A stretch of 64,000 nucleotides of DNA from Paramecium pentaurelia (GCA_905183005.1 CAJJDO010000016.1:627949-691948); one strand, 5' to 3'. Positions 38,189 to 51,411 are shown, counted from the stretch's first letter. Notes: generated by a model not told the origin, from the sequence alone. Translations and numbers: made by a program.

Positions 38189-39830
38189 TAATTTATTTAT
38201 CAATTGATATATTCATTTACTTGTGGATTCTATTTACTTTTAACATATATCTATATGGTTTATAGATTCATTTATTCTAGGAATTAAAAGATGAATCATT
38301 CATTAAAATAACATTACAAGTCCATATTTTCATTCTCAAATATTCCAGATTTCTATTAATTTTTATGATCTCTGAATTTACAATCTATAACTATAAATAA
38401 TCATATATATTGTTCTTTATAAATTCTATACAGAATCAAAAAGACTAATACTTAATTTGTATCAAAAATATTTTATTTTTAAAGAGAATTGTTTCAAATT
38501 ATGTAAATTATTAGGCTATCTCAAAATTAATCCATTAAAATATTAGCAGCCTCATAAATTGTCATGCTATTTAATTCTATCATGAATCAGGCCAATCATA
38601 TATACTAATTAATATATGTAGACATTTTTATAATAAATATCTCATAACTATTATTGAGAAATAAAAATTCACTTAATTGAACAAATGAACCTTAAATAAA
38701 AAAATAGATTAAGTGAAAAATTTAGTAAAGATAAATTAATAATGAATTAAAAACCTGCTATTGAAAATTAGATTAATTGAAGGGATTAAATTTAAGCAAA
38801 AAATAAATAAAGGGAAATTTAAGTTAAGACAAAAAGAAAAAAAAGGATATCGAAATAAAATCTCTTCAGAATTCAATATAAAAAGTAGATAATAACTTTA
38901 ATAAAATTAGATTGAAGTATGAATATCAACAAGCTTTAAATATTACATTTATGATTCTAATTAGTATTATTAGATATAGTATATAAATAAAAAGAAATAA
39001 TGGATCTGAAAAGATAAAATAATTTTATGAAATAAGGATTAAGAGTTGAGTTATTTTAAATCAAGAACTATGATATTAATGAAATAATCATCTCAAATTT
39101 AATATGAATAATATTTTCTTATGATGAAAGTAACTAATAAAGAATCTTAATAAATAAAAGCAGTAAAGTAGATTAAGTACAATATAAATTAAACCAATCA
39201 CTAATTTTGAGTAAAAGGAACTACAAAAATTGAACTATTATTATTAAATATATTCTTTAATTCAGATATCATTGTCTAATTTAAATTTAAAATTATTATA
39301 CTTTTATTAGAGTTTCAATAAGAACAATATATGAATAAAAATTGATTAATCATTTAATTATTAAAATAATTTAAATACTAAGAATTAGAATTTAAGTTTA
39401 AGTTAAAATTGAAAGAATGAGATCTAGTAAAACAATAATTAAGATATTCATATTTTTATTTGTTAATTAGAAATTAAATTAAAAACTTTAGTTAGTCAAA
39501 CATATCAAATCTAAATTTAATAATAATATATGAAGAATAATAAAATAAATAAAATTAAAAGTTTTAGAAGATATTTAATCATTAATCAAATTACACAGGA
39601 AAATATGATAATAATTAGTTATATTTAAAAATATATATTTGCAATTCTTATTTATTTCTATTTTTCACTTAATTATAAGATTTCTTATATAATTTGAGAA
39701 AAATTAATCTAAATTTAATCTAAATTTCAATATGTTGCTTCTCTTTCCATAAACACTAATTTTTTTAACTTTCTCAATTTAAATCAGGTTATTATTTCAT
39801 AATTAAACAATATTAAATATAGAAAATAAA
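38189..39830. other. 1.6 kb without a confident gene
   Basis: Short code-6 open pieces with Lys-rich, partly coding-like content occur on the plus strand between 38685 and 39060 (for example MNLKQKNRLSEKFSKDKL and then KLRQKEKKGYRNKISSEF), but in different frames with intervening TGA and no splice solution found. The remainder (39060-39830) is plain A+T-rich DNA. Possibly a decayed gene; evidence is weak. Confidence 0.4.
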
Positions 39831-40672
39831 ATGAATCCTTACAACTATCAAAACTAAAATACTAATCCCATACCCAATTTTGCATACAATCCTCTATTGT
39901 TTTTCTAATTTAATTTACCTCAATAATATCTTTAATATTGCCTTTAAAGACATTTAAACCTTTATGTTAATCCAGAATTATAAAGTAATAAGCAACAAAT
40001 TGAAGCTATTACAATTTATAGCGATGATGAATAACCCATTATAAAGCCTAAGGAATAAATTCAAAAAGTCATTCCAGTGACATAAAACAATATAGGATAA
40101 TAGAAGCTTTTAAACCTTGATTAATTAGAATTATAAGGAAAAATATATGATAATGATTCTAGTGATTCACCTTTATTATAAAAAAGAGTCTAAAAATGTT
40201 TAAAATATCAAAAATCAAAAATATAAAATAAAAATGAAAGCTTATAGCCACTTAAGCTCAAAAGGAAAATAATCAAACCTTAAAAATAACCTAAAAGTTC
40301 ACAGTTAAGTATAATAAAATAAGTTTAGATTGGAAAATACCGACAATAATATAAATTTAATTAGTCAAGTGTTAAAACACAATTAATAAAAGTTTACACA
40401 AAAAATGAATAAGAATGTAAGATTTATTTATAATATGAGATAGTGTAACAATTAAGAGAGCTCTTATTGATTAATTTTCCAAATTCTAATGATGAAGACG
40501 CAATCAAATTATTAAATGTAACTGGAAAATCATATGAAAAAGCAATGGATTTGATTAAGAAAAATGAATTACTAGTTTAATATATACTGGAAAGTAAATT
40601 TTTATTATTATAAATTCAGCTAATAAAAATAATGAATGTATTGAGGAAGATGATATTTAAACTATGAAGTGA
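39831..40672 (+). CDS. Q/N-rich protein with C-terminal small helical domain
   Basis: 271 aa after one intron (40594-40619). N terminus is Asn/Gln/Pro-rich (MNPYNYQNQNTNPIPNFAYN). The middle is Lys/Gln-rich with acidic NDSSDSP. The C-terminal ~60 residues read like a compact three-helix unit: RELLLINFPNSNDEDAIKLL, then VTGKSYEKAMDLIKKNELLV, the pattern of a UBA/CUE-like ubiquitin-binding fold (inference, weak). No other clue to function. Confidence 0.72.
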
Positions 40673-41189
40673 ACCTGAATTTTGTGTATTAATTATTTAG
40701 ATATATATATATATTCAACTAATTTAAATTATCAACAATTTTATGATTTATCTTTAAATGATTATTCATAGAGATTAGTAAAAATTGAATCGAATCAATA
40801 AATTAATAATAAATGTAAAAGGAAAGAATCAGAATTATAAATGTAGAAATTTTGTAAAATCAGAATTGTATTTCATTTATGTTAATCTATTTTCTATAAA
40901 ATAATTTTACTATTTAGTATAAATTTATGGGTAACAATAAGAATTTGAGTAAAAATTGATTTTTTCAATTATTTTTATTCATTTACTATTAATAGTTTGA
41001 GAATTTATATTATACAAATTTAGTTTATAATATTTTGACCATTCTGAAATAATAATTAAATGAAATAGCAATCTCATAATTAATATATTTTTAATATCAA
41101 TTAAATAATCTAAAGAATTTATTTGAGAGCTATTATCTTATTTAATGTTATAAAAGCGTTAATGTAATTTATTAATGATATTAATTTAA
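40673..41189. other. Intergenic spacer, nothing recognised
   Basis: About 515 bp of A+T-rich sequence between two convergent genes. No open frame of note. Confidence 0.55.
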
Positions 41190-43647
41190 TCAATTTATTT
41201 CTCTTTATTTGGCAATTAGTGCTTTAATTTATTTGATATCAGTACTCCATTGCCCAAATGGAATTATATATTTTAAGTATGCATAGAGAGATGGTTTCAA
41301 TGATTACTCAGTAATTCCTATTAAATATGTTTATTAATATTTTGGATGTAATAAAACTAAATCTTATTCATTCTTTTGTACAATATCAGCAAAATCAGCA
41401 ATTTCTTAAGGTTTTTTAACAAATAACATAATGTAATAGAATTGTTTACCTTGTTACAAATATTATTTATAAAGTCTAATCACATCAGCAATATCTAATA
41501 AAATAATAGGATCTTTTATTTCTATTGTATCGTAAGTAGAATTTCCAAAATTTTTAACTATGTCTTTAGATAATTTAATTTCAGGAATATAACATAAAAT
41601 CTCATGAATTGTCTTAGGAGGTTAAGTAATATTGCATCTATGAGTCCATTTAATAAAAGGTCTATTATTTCTATTGGTTAAGATTTAATTATGGAAATTT
41701 ACTTTACATAGAACATTTTAAGGATCACAAGTTGTATCATTTCTTCTAGGAAATACTACTCTATTATTCCTTTTAGATAATCTCTTTTTTTTTTTTTATT
41801 TTTAAGCTTCTTTTAAAAGATTTTTAAATTTCTCTTTTGCCAAATCTTATAATTTTCTACCTTTGACTTAAGGTGTAATAAAGGATGGGGGTGAATTAGC
41901 TATGCTATCTGCATATTCCTAATAAATTATGATCAATAATTACACTGATAGCACATTTAATATTATTATCTTAATCATCAAAATTAACTTTATCTAAAAG
42001 TCCTTTATCTTTTGCATCTTCAAGAGCAGTTTCTAAAATATGTATTAATTCATCTCTAATTTCAGGAAAAGCAATAGAAACTTTTAATAAAGATGTTGCA
42101 TTTTATTATTCTTTAATTGCTGGTAAACTTTTTCTAGTTTATGAATCCAAAATAAATTTGGTGGGAAGTATTTATACTTTTTCTTTCCATTAATAATGAC
42201 AATCATCTAATACACTTCTTGTAAATGTAAGATCAGTAAATTGTGATATTTATTCAAGCTTATTACTAGATATTAAACTCAAGAAAGTAAATGTTATTAT
42301 CACATTATCACCATCTGTTTAAAAATTAAATTCATTCTAATTTTATTTCATTAATTATTTGCATTTTTTCAAACAATGTATAAGCCATTCTTCATTAGGA
42401 TTTAATTTATTTTCATTAACTCCAAATACTTATGAATATAATTTAATTACTGAAGGTGTACATGTGAAATTAAAAGTAAATTCAAGATCATATCCTGATT
42501 TTTCCTAATTAATTTACTAAATTATACACTTAATAGATAATTAACCTTTTTATTTATCACAAAATTAAGTTGATGTTAAAAGTGTTTATAAAATAAATTA
42601 TAATAGTTTTTTATCTCCAGCCACTATTTCTGGAATTCCACTTTCAAAGTTCAAATTAATTATATTAAAATGATCATATAATTTAAGAACCATAAAATCT
42701 ATTATATTACAAATAGTAACTTTTAAGTAAAATTATTAGATTTCTTATTAAAAATTACTTGTTATTGATTTTACTTAATGTTCTAAGTGTAAACATTCTG
42801 ATAAACATTATCCTAAAACACTTAAATCAGACTCTTTAATCATTCGAAATGCTCTTAAATTATTCCATTTAGTATAGTCTTAATTTAATTGTATATATAA
42901 CTTATTTATTTATTCATACATTTATTCAAAAAATTAATTCTCTTCACTACAGAAATGAGATTGAACTAATATGAAATTTCCTTACCATGGCTTAATGTAA
43001 TAATCAATTGTTTCCTTTTTTTAATTTTCCAATTATATTATACCATAGTATTTCCTTTTAATATAATCGCTTATTAGCTTTTATGATTCTTAATTAAACT
43101 TTATAGACTTATTTGAAAATAGTTCATTGCTATTTTCATCTAAATATAAAATGTGATGAGGTAGATTCAGAAAAATGCTGTCTTATTCACATTGATGTGA
43201 GTTGATATTACATATTTTGGAATAAAGAAATCTCTTAAGAATTTCAATTGCTCGCATAAGAGCAATAAAAAAACAAAACAAATATACATGATTCAATTAT
43301 CTAATGATTCCTATTTAAAATACTACTTACATTGGCCAGTAAGGCACTAAAATCAAATTAGTGATGCAAGTAAAAATATGAGATGAAATACTATCATAGT
43401 TTATTTCAACTTATTATGCCATATATAATATAGCTTAGATTAAGAATCTCCATTTATGCTTATTTTTATAATAAAAAAATGATGCCAATATAACACTTAC
43501 AATTGTGATATAATTACAATAAAACACCATCTTCACTATCATTATTCCTGGAAATAAGTACAGACCACTAAATTTAGAAAATCGGAAATTTTGTTCATGT
43601 TTTTCATACATAAATCGTCCTGTGGAGGATATTTAGTATTTATCCAT
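41190..43647 (-). CDS. Large multi-pass membrane protein of unknown family
   Basis: 810 aa with a single 25-nt intron (41919-41943). After about 30 residues there are four hydrophobic segments (GIMIVKMVFYCNYITIVSVI; WRFLIQAILYM; IFTCITNLILVPYWPM; YLFCFFIALMRAIEIL), then ~650 soluble residues: a helical part (LSVLGQCLSECLHLEHQVKS), a beta-like part (LEFTFNFTCTPSVIKLYSQV), a basic KKKKRLSKRNN stretch and a C-terminal part with two Cys motifs (TTCDPQNVLCK and TCHRCN-like THRCNITQPPK) ending with FYYIMLFVKKPQEIADFADI. The frame is continuous from the membrane part into the soluble part, so it is one gene. Function unknown; the layout suggests a membrane-anchored scaffold or sensor. Confidence 0.75.
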
Positions 43648-44636
43648 TATTTAATTTTATAATTGAAATTTACTTACAAATATAATCTTATTTATTGTCT
43701 ATGATAAAATTAGACTTTATGTTATACTTTTATTATTTTCATAAACTAAATCATGATTATTATTTTTAATTCAATGCAATTATTATTATAATACCTAAAA
43801 TATTTATTCTTAACATTAGAATTATATAAATTATGATAAACTTTACATAAATTTATCACTCTAAATTAAGAGTACTTATTAATAATATAAAAATTAAAGA
43901 TTAGTTCTATATATATTATTATTAAAATTTAATATTCTAAAGATATCGATTATAAATACCAATTTTATTTAATTATAAAGAATAATCTAGTCCTTAATTC
44001 AAATTATTGACTAATTTATTATTTTAGAATAATGACTTAAACAATAATCAGATTCAATCAATAAAAATATTTAGAATCATTTTTATTAAGTTTTTATTGA
44101 AGTTCAAATAAAAAATATCTATATTTTAATTATTCAAAAATAGATGAATGTGTAACTAAACATAAAATATAATTCTAATGAATTTAATAATTTTTTGCTC
44201 AGAGGTTTCGTTTAAAATAATCAATTGAAGGAATTAGAATACCATTTATGACTAATATTGAAATTATATATCAATATAAACATCATATGATTATGAGCAT
44301 GACAGTGAACTTTTATTTAAAAAATTGATTTTATTATACCCTTATAAATCATACATTAATTTTTAAACATATCTATCAAGATTCAAAAATTTATTAAAAA
44401 ATATAAATGAATGTATTTTTATAATTTAATATTAAAAGCAGAAATAAGATAATAGACAATATTTAGATATAGAATTATGAATAATTCCAAGCTATTTATT
44501 TTCTGTTATATTTTTGTAATGTATTTATACTATTAATAAATCTCAGTTATAAAACAAAAGATAATTAATGAATTAAATAAGTTAAAGATGGTATATATTA
44601 TTTATTTAATATATCTTAAATTCACAAGATGAGAAT
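43648..44636. other. About 1 kb without a recognisable gene
   Basis: A+T-rich throughout, all frames broken by TGA at short intervals. Contains the upstream region of the membrane protein gene and the 3' flank of the RAP-domain gene. Confidence 0.6.
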
Positions 44637-47237
44637 TCAGATTGATTAAAATTGCTTCAAATACTCTAATCCTTTTTGTTTATACTATTCATGATTTACT
44701 TCAATATACTTAAAGCCAATACTCTCTAAAAGTTATTTCTTCTTCATAGTCCATCCATCTAATTTATATTATTATTCTGGCCAAATTTATAAATAGTGTT
44801 TTGGTCCATTTATTTCAAAACAATAATCACCAACTTTAAAATCTATTTAATAAGGTATTAAATTTTCTATTTTTGGAATTTCTATTGGATCATATTAATC
44901 AGTAAATTTATAATCATTTAATTTTGCTTATTTTTCTAATCTATCGAAATCTAAGATTTTTTTAAATTATTCAATAATATCCAATTCCATTTAACTTTTT
45001 GTTATTTATTTCATTTATAAATGATATTTAGCTAAACTTATTTTTGATTCTTAAAGTACTTTAGTAATATCCTAAAGGAGATCTTAATTAATTTGATCTA
45101 CATGTTTCAATTTCATAAATAAAACATGTAATTAATGTGCATAGAATGGTGATTTAATATAAAGTTCATGTTAATTTTTAATGAAATTATTATAATGTTC
45201 TAATACTTTTTAATCATATTAATATTATAACAAAGATGTAGCACATCCAATAATAAATTCATAATTTTTAGATTTATAATATTATGTTGATATAGCTTCT
45301 AAAATTGTTGATTTAGGTTCAAATTATAATGTTAATAATGCTTATAGATAACTTAACATATTCTTTTCATTAAAATCTTTAATTTTAAGATGATCTTACA
45401 ATTAACAAATAAATGTTTAATTATATAATTTATTAATTATTAATCCTGAATAAATTAATATTACTTAATCCATATTTAATTCTTTGTCAACTAATTTATT
45501 AATCAAATCAAAATAAAATTATGTATCTTAATAATTTAATCTACTAAATGAGTAAAATATTTCACAAATTTATTAATAATTAAATTTTGTAAAATCAGTG
45601 GATTTTTTAATTATATGTAATAATTTGGAAACTTCTTTAAGATCCAATTTACTAGCTTAACTTAAATAAAATAGAATAATAGGAATTTTATTAGGTTCTA
45701 TTTAATCTATTTTTTTCATTAAGATTGCTAATACCTTTTCCCATACATCTGATAATTATTTATATTAATCATTATTATTTTATTATACTGACATATAAAA
45801 TTATTATGTTAATCTTTTACTAAGTATTCCTAAACTAGGTATAAATTTAACAATAAAATCTACCCATTTTAATTAATTTAATACTTAACCATAAGCAAAA
45901 TATTCTAAATATGTTGCTAATTTTGGAGAATAATCTTCTATTCTAATTAAAGATTAAAATGCTATAACTAATGAATCACTTGGATTTAAATGATTTTACA
46001 TTAATTATCTTATTTTAGATTCAATTAATTATAAAACAGGATCTCTTAATTTTGGATGATCGTGATGATGATGATGATGTTATTTATTATTTGGATTGTG
46101 ATGTATATCATTATGATTTTAAACATTAGTTGATATTGTTTCAAGAGTTTTTGCGAGAATAAAAAGATTGTTTTCTGATTCAACTAAGACATGTATAACT
46201 TTATAATCCTAATCTTATAAATAGAAATTCTTGCTTGTTTTAGTCAAAAAATATGCTAAACTATTAAAATCTATTAATCCTTTCAAAATTTTCTATTTTT
46301 AATTTGTTGTAAATTCATTTACTAAACTAATATAAATATTTCCTATTAAATTATGAATTTATGATGGGATTGAGAGTGGTGGAGATTTTGGATATTTTTT
46401 AACAAAATTTAATATTGAATTAATATGTTATACTGAAAATTGAGTTTCTAACATATTTTTTTCAGTAAATGATTAATTAATTAGATCCATAAATTATTAT
46501 TATAATTTCTTTTATTATTTCTTTTAAGCACTTACTATTAAAGGATTTTAAAACAATATTTCTAATGTATCCATTATATGACACATTTATAAAGATAAAC
46601 TTAGGTATTCTGTATTTAATTCTTAATTATAAAACTATTTTAATTAATGCAATAGACCATAAACTGTAGCCAATATTTCATGAATCAATTTATTATGTCT
46701 TACATGTTATAATAGATTTATAAGTTTTGGTAATTAAAGTAATATCTATTAATTATATATTTAAGAGTCACTATTTTATAAATTTATAGCCATCTATTCA
46801 AATAATATCTAAACATCTTTTATTTTATATTTTTAATTGAGTTTATTATAAATTATTGTCTCTGTAATTGTTATTAAATGTTCATCAGATAACTTTTAAT
46901 AATTTTACATCACCACATCAAGAATTGTTTAATTCAATTATCTATTTTCTATTCTATTTATTGACAATGTTAATAATAATCCTTTTAAATATTCTAAATT
47001 GCTCTCTACTTAAACTAATTCAGTTGATCTTTATAATACTAATTTCAATAAATCTAAAGGTATTATTTAATTAGTTTTATATGATGTATCAATTACACCT
47101 ATTAAAGTGTTCAAATTTTAAACCTGATTGATATTTTCTTTTAATTCTAAATGTAATTGCGATTTTACAGAAGCTGACAAAAATTAATTGATAAATGTCT
47201 TTTCATGAAATCCATATTTTACCACAAATCGCAGCAT
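44637..47237 (-). CDS. RAP-domain protein, probable organellar RNA-binding factor
   Basis: An intronless frame of 867 codons. Most of the protein is a long array of leucine-rich helices, as in FASTK/OPR-like helical repeat proteins; a poly-His run (six His, then DH) lies near 46063-46085. The last ~70 residues form a RAP domain: YQIDFKVGDYCFEINGPKHY, then LDGWTMKKKQLLESIGFKYI and EVNHEQY. RAP proteins act in mitochondrial (or plastid) RNA processing and translation; here mitochondria are meant. The start MLRFVVKYGFHEKTF is basic and could be a presequence. The start codon lies only 33 bp from that of the divergent gene at 47271, so a later ATG is possible. Confidence 0.88.
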
Positions 47238-47270
47238 TAAATTTAATAATTTATGAATTACAAAAATAAA

Positions 47271-47961
47271 ATGTTTAAAGTGCATCAATACCCATTAATA
47301 CAAATTACAATCGATTTAGGATAAAATAAATCAGATTAATTAATTCTATATAGACATACAGATCCTTATTAAGAAGCATCTGCTTTTGTTTAAAGAAATA
47401 ATCTATAGCCTAAAATGATATAAACAATCTCTAATAGCATAATTAAATAAATGAAAGCATATGATGAAATGATGATAATCACGTATGTAACTTATTCAAT
47501 TATTTAAGGACACACAATAAGAAACTAATTATTTAAGGAATTTAAAATAAAATCATCTAGAATTATAACAAAAATTAAAATCTCCAAGTCCTAATAAATT
47601 GAAATCAAGTACATAAAACTTAAAGATGTCAAAATCAACTTCTAAACCTTAAGTTCATGATGATCTACCAACTGATAAAGTTGTAATAAAGAAACTTTTT
47701 AAACTTTTAGATGGAGATTAAGATGGATTGATATCAATCTAAAGAATCAATTTCTACAATATTCCTATTTAAATATAAAATAAAGTATATTTATAATTAG
47801 ATATATATAAGGTTTAAAATAAAATTGAGAATTCATCAATACCATTAGAATTTGAAGATTTTTACTTAAAATTGAAAGAAGATCCTTAAGATGAATATTA
47901 TTAAACTTTGAAATTAGTTAGTTAGATATTTAGCATACCTAGAATTAAAGTGTTAATATGA
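47271..47961 (+). CDS. Protein with EF-hand-like loop and ubiquitin-like/PFU-like N terminus
   Basis: 222 aa after one 22-nt intron (47487-47508; GTAACT chosen over an upstream GTATGT because only it keeps the frame). The N-terminal ~70 residues (ITIDLGQNKSDQLILYRHTD, SAFVQRNNLQPKMIQTI) resemble the domain found before EF-hands in several ciliate and flagellar proteins, with a pattern like that of PFU-type domains. The second half has one EF-hand-like loop, LLDGDQDGLISIQRI, with Asp, Asp, Asp, Gly and Ile at expected positions. It may bind Ca2+ (inference). Family not named with certainty. Confidence 0.75.
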
Positions 47962-48252
47962 TTTATATAAATAAATAAATTAGAAAAACAATATATGAAA
48001 TTGTTTAAAATATTTATAATTTAATTATCTTATTAGAGATCTTAGAAATATATAATTTTCAAATAACAATAATAGTTTTTCATTTAATAAAAATGAATAA
48101 TTTTAATAGGTCAATTTTAATAGATGATGTAATAAAATCTAAAAAAATTAACAGTTTTTGTTTGATAAATTATAATTTTGAGACAATAAAAAATGAGAAT
48201 CTTATATATAATATATATATCATCTACCAGAATAATATTTTACTATAATTTT

Positions 48253-49666
48253 ATGTAATAAGAATAATAAATATTAGTGCAATTGTTATCAGCATCTGAT
48301 AGGATACCTGAACTGATTTGTAAATATCTATAAGAAGTCCCTTTTCTTAGATAATTTGATTAGACTTAAGGTCAAGGCTTTATGAAAAAATTAGCAGCTT
48401 TAGTCTAATTTAAGATTTATCAATAAGATGAGATTATATTAGAATAAGGCAGACCTGTTAATTCATTATACTTATTTATGTATGGATTAATAGGAAAACA
48501 TCAAACAAAAAGAGATAAAAATTATGAGATTGTATAAGAGAAAAATGCAATCGGTGAAATTTATTTTCTTACTCGTTAAGCATGCAAATATTGGTTTTCA
48601 GCTTTAAAACCATCATTAATATGTTATGTAACAAAAGACAATTTCTATAAAATTGTAAAAAAGAAAAATATCACTATGTCTTTATTAAATGAATTACTAT
48701 AATATCCATTTTTCTCATAATTGTCAATAAGGTATAAGAATTTAATAGAGTAGTTTCATTGAATAAATATGCTAAAAGAGTCAAACTGTCAATTATATCA
48801 ATCATTAAATTGTATTTGATATAGATTAAGAAGCTAATAGTTGGTACATAGTTTTGTAAGGAGAATTCCAAATTTTGTTCTAACATTAGAAAAAATTCTA
48901 TCCTCTCATATTATTGTCCTAAGGAGATTATTTTGGAGAAATAGAAATTGTTTAGAAATCTATGCGTTAATATAGAATATAATGTATTAGCAATGAAGCT
49001 ACTTTATTGGAAATAAATAAATTATCATTTTCATAATTAATGATATATGATTCATAATTTAAGATTATGATCAATCAAAATATATAGAATAGGATTAATT
49101 CTTATGATGAAATCATCAAATAAAATATTCTTACTTTAAGTATTCCATTATCAAGTAGAAGAAGTAGATCCAAAATGCATCTTAAATCTATACATTTAAA
49201 AATAAAAAGTACAGATACATCAATTGAACCTAATGTTTAAGAATTTTAGAGTGAGAGAGAGAAAGCATTATTAAATTTAATGGAATCTAAAATTGTTAAG
49301 AAAGAGAGTAAAAAAACCTTATATTAAAGATTGAGAGAATAAAATCCAAGATTGCTTTAATTTCTAGAAAAAATGGAGGAAATTAAGTAATCTTAATAAA
49401 AATAATAAACCTCTAAAAAATTTGAATTAATCAAACAGTTACCTTCTATTTAATCAAATCCTCTTGTTGATTCTATTCAATCTTATTCTCATACTCCTCT
49501 GTTTTCTTTTAAAGGAGATTCTCCAATAAGAATAAGATAATTAACTAAAAGCAGAAATCAAAATAGTAACTCTTCTGTACATACCTTACAATAAACTTAA
49601 GAGATTTTAACCAACATGGGATAAGGAAAATATTTTAAATTGTTATTCCATAAAAAAGAAACTTGA
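48253..49666 (+). CDS. Cyclic-nucleotide-binding-domain protein
   Basis: 464 aa after one 19-nt intron (48732-48750, GTATAA...GAG), short even for this genome. Two cNMP-type beta barrels can be traced: the first around DEIILEQGRPVNSLYLFMYG, the second around SWYIVLQGEFQILF with GDYFGEIEIVQKSMRQYRI. The phosphate-binding cassette is imperfect (FGEIE without the full R-T-A-x pattern), so ligand binding is unsure. The tail is Ser/Lys/Gln-rich with phosphosite-like SRRSRSK. Likely a regulatory protein related to PKA-R/PKG-like modules, but there is no kinase domain. The 3' end lies 26 bp from the end of the convergent gene. Confidence 0.82.
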
Positions 49667-49692
49667 AAATTATATGAATAAATATCTATATA

Positions 49693-50262
49693 TCAAATTA
49701 ATGACTCATATGTTTAAGTTCTAGGTCCTTGACTTGTTTTAAGTTCTATTTAAATAAAAAATGACATACTTCTAGAGGAAGATTAACTTGTATAATTTCT
49801 TTTAACTTATTCTTGAACTGCTAATAAGTTGAAATCATCATTTGTTCCTAAAATTTTATATGATAATACTTGTTCTTCTTTATAAATTGTCTCTATATTT
49901 TTTAACCCTTTCAATATCATTCACCCAAGTTTTCTTAGAGTATGCAGAACTTGCTGATTATAAACGCTTTAGAATGGTTTGATTCTCTGTACTTATCTTA
50001 ACTTGTTCCCTTCTTCTTAATGCTTCTAATGAACCATGTGTTGGAGTTTACTTCAATGTATTATTTCTTTATTGGATTTCCATCATTTTTCTTAACAATT
50101 TACTGTTTTTCTCCATGATTTCTTAATCATTTGCTAAACAAAATGTTCAAAGAACTTACTGTTAGTATATTTATTGACTAATCTTGATATTGAATGCCCT
50201 GGTTTCCATGGTTAAGTATTGTTTACAAGAGGCTTAGAATTTTGGATATTATTCAAATGCAT
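49693..50262 (-). CDS. CFAP97/Hemingway-like ciliary protein
   Basis: 173 aa from ATG 50262 after two introns (50134-50159 and 49848-49869). An alternative start at 50353 adds 21 residues through a 28-nt intron (50272-50299) but would leave only 14 bp to the divergent gene. The core reads MEKNSKLLRKMMEIQ, TENQTILKRLQSASSAYSKK, TWVNDIERVKKYRDNLQR: this [EN]-x-x-L-[LK]-[RK]-[LM] ... Y ... W ... Y-x-x-[NH] order is that of KIAA1430/Hemingway (CFAP97D) proteins of cilia. Preceded by PWKPGHSISRLVNKYTN. Function would be axonemal (family knowledge); family call from motif order only. Confidence 0.7.
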
Positions 50263-50367
50263 AAGTTGCTCCTTAACATAATGAATGGTAGTCTAATACT
50301 TAAGCTATTTTTTTCTTGAAACATATAGGATTAGAGTAAATGAGGTTCCACATTATAAATAAATTAA

Positions 50368-50795
50368 ATGACTGAAGTAGAAAAACAAAAATTTCGAAAT
50401 GACTCAGAGTTTTATGAAATTGTGCGAACTTTTCATGAATTAGTGACAGAGATCAATAAAAGTTAGTAATCATTATATTAGGTTTTCATAAAGGAAAAAA
50501 GTAATATCATAAAAAGAATAATCATCATATGAAATAAGGCTAAATTCAGAAAAAATCGAAACATATTTAAAAAAAACCAATCAAATTGGAATTTGGAAGA
50601 AATCAATATCACTTGAAAATAGCATATAATATTTATTATTTGAATTCTACATCAGAAAACTCCCTAATCTCAATGGACAAATGGAATCCTCTTCAACAAT
50701 CTATGAAAATAGTTAAACAACCCGAGGACATAGATTCTAATAAAAAGTATGTTTAAATAGTAGAACAATAATTAGAAAAAAAAGAAGCAACTTGA
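50368..50795 (+). CDS. Small protein of unknown function
   Basis: 135 aa from ATG 50368 after one 20-nt intron (50462-50481) with an unusual GTTAG start, chosen because it joins KS to FHKGKKQYHKKNN in an open frame. N terminus acidic/helical (MTEVEKQKFRNDSEFYEIVR), middle very basic (KKPIKLEFGRNQYHLKIAY), C terminus Gln/Glu-rich. No domain recognised. Confidence 0.6.
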
Positions 50796-51411
50796 AATTA
50801 ATATTTATATTATCTAATAAACAGAAACTTAGCAAAATATATAATGGCAGATATAAATATTGTGATTATTTATACATAAATCTTTAAAACTTTCTATGAA
50901 TCTATTAATTACATTTATATTACTATTTTAATTATCAATTCTATTTTATCTCATTTCTTTGTTACAATTAATTTAGATGAATAATTTATATGAATAAATA
51001 TATTATCCAGATACATTCTCTGTTCATTATTACTTTATATATGATATTATAATTAATTAATTGAGTTATATTTTAATCATTTTTATTGCGTATCTTTTTA
51101 TTTCTTTTAAGTATTTATTGATTAATTGAAAACATTAAATATTATATATTAATAGATTAATGAATATTAATTACATTAAATTAAATTAATAAGTTTAAGT
51201 ATCTAAAAGGGTCTATTAGGTTAAATTTTTATAATTATTAAATATGAATTAAAATTGAATAATAATTCAAATATTCCTAAAAATACAATCTTATTCTATT
51301 TAAAAATAATCTAAAATAAGTTAAATAGAATTTTTATAATAGTTTGATAATAATAAGAAAGAGATTAGAAAAGAAATCTCAAAATTTTATTATTATTTAC
51401 TTATAATCTAT
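50796..51411. other. Intergenic spacer, nothing recognised
   Basis: About 615 bp, extremely A+T-rich, between convergent genes. No coding-like frame. Confidence 0.6.

Noticed and set aside
43244..43257. Two overlapping minus-strand genes (a short membrane protein and a separate soluble protein starting at 43257).
   Set aside because: Without the intron I first assumed at 43313-43332 the frame runs on continuously, so it is one 810-aa gene.
46063..46090. GAT/ATG trinucleotide run as a regulatory repeat.
   Set aside because: It is the His run (CAT/CAC codons on the minus strand) inside the RAP-domain gene.
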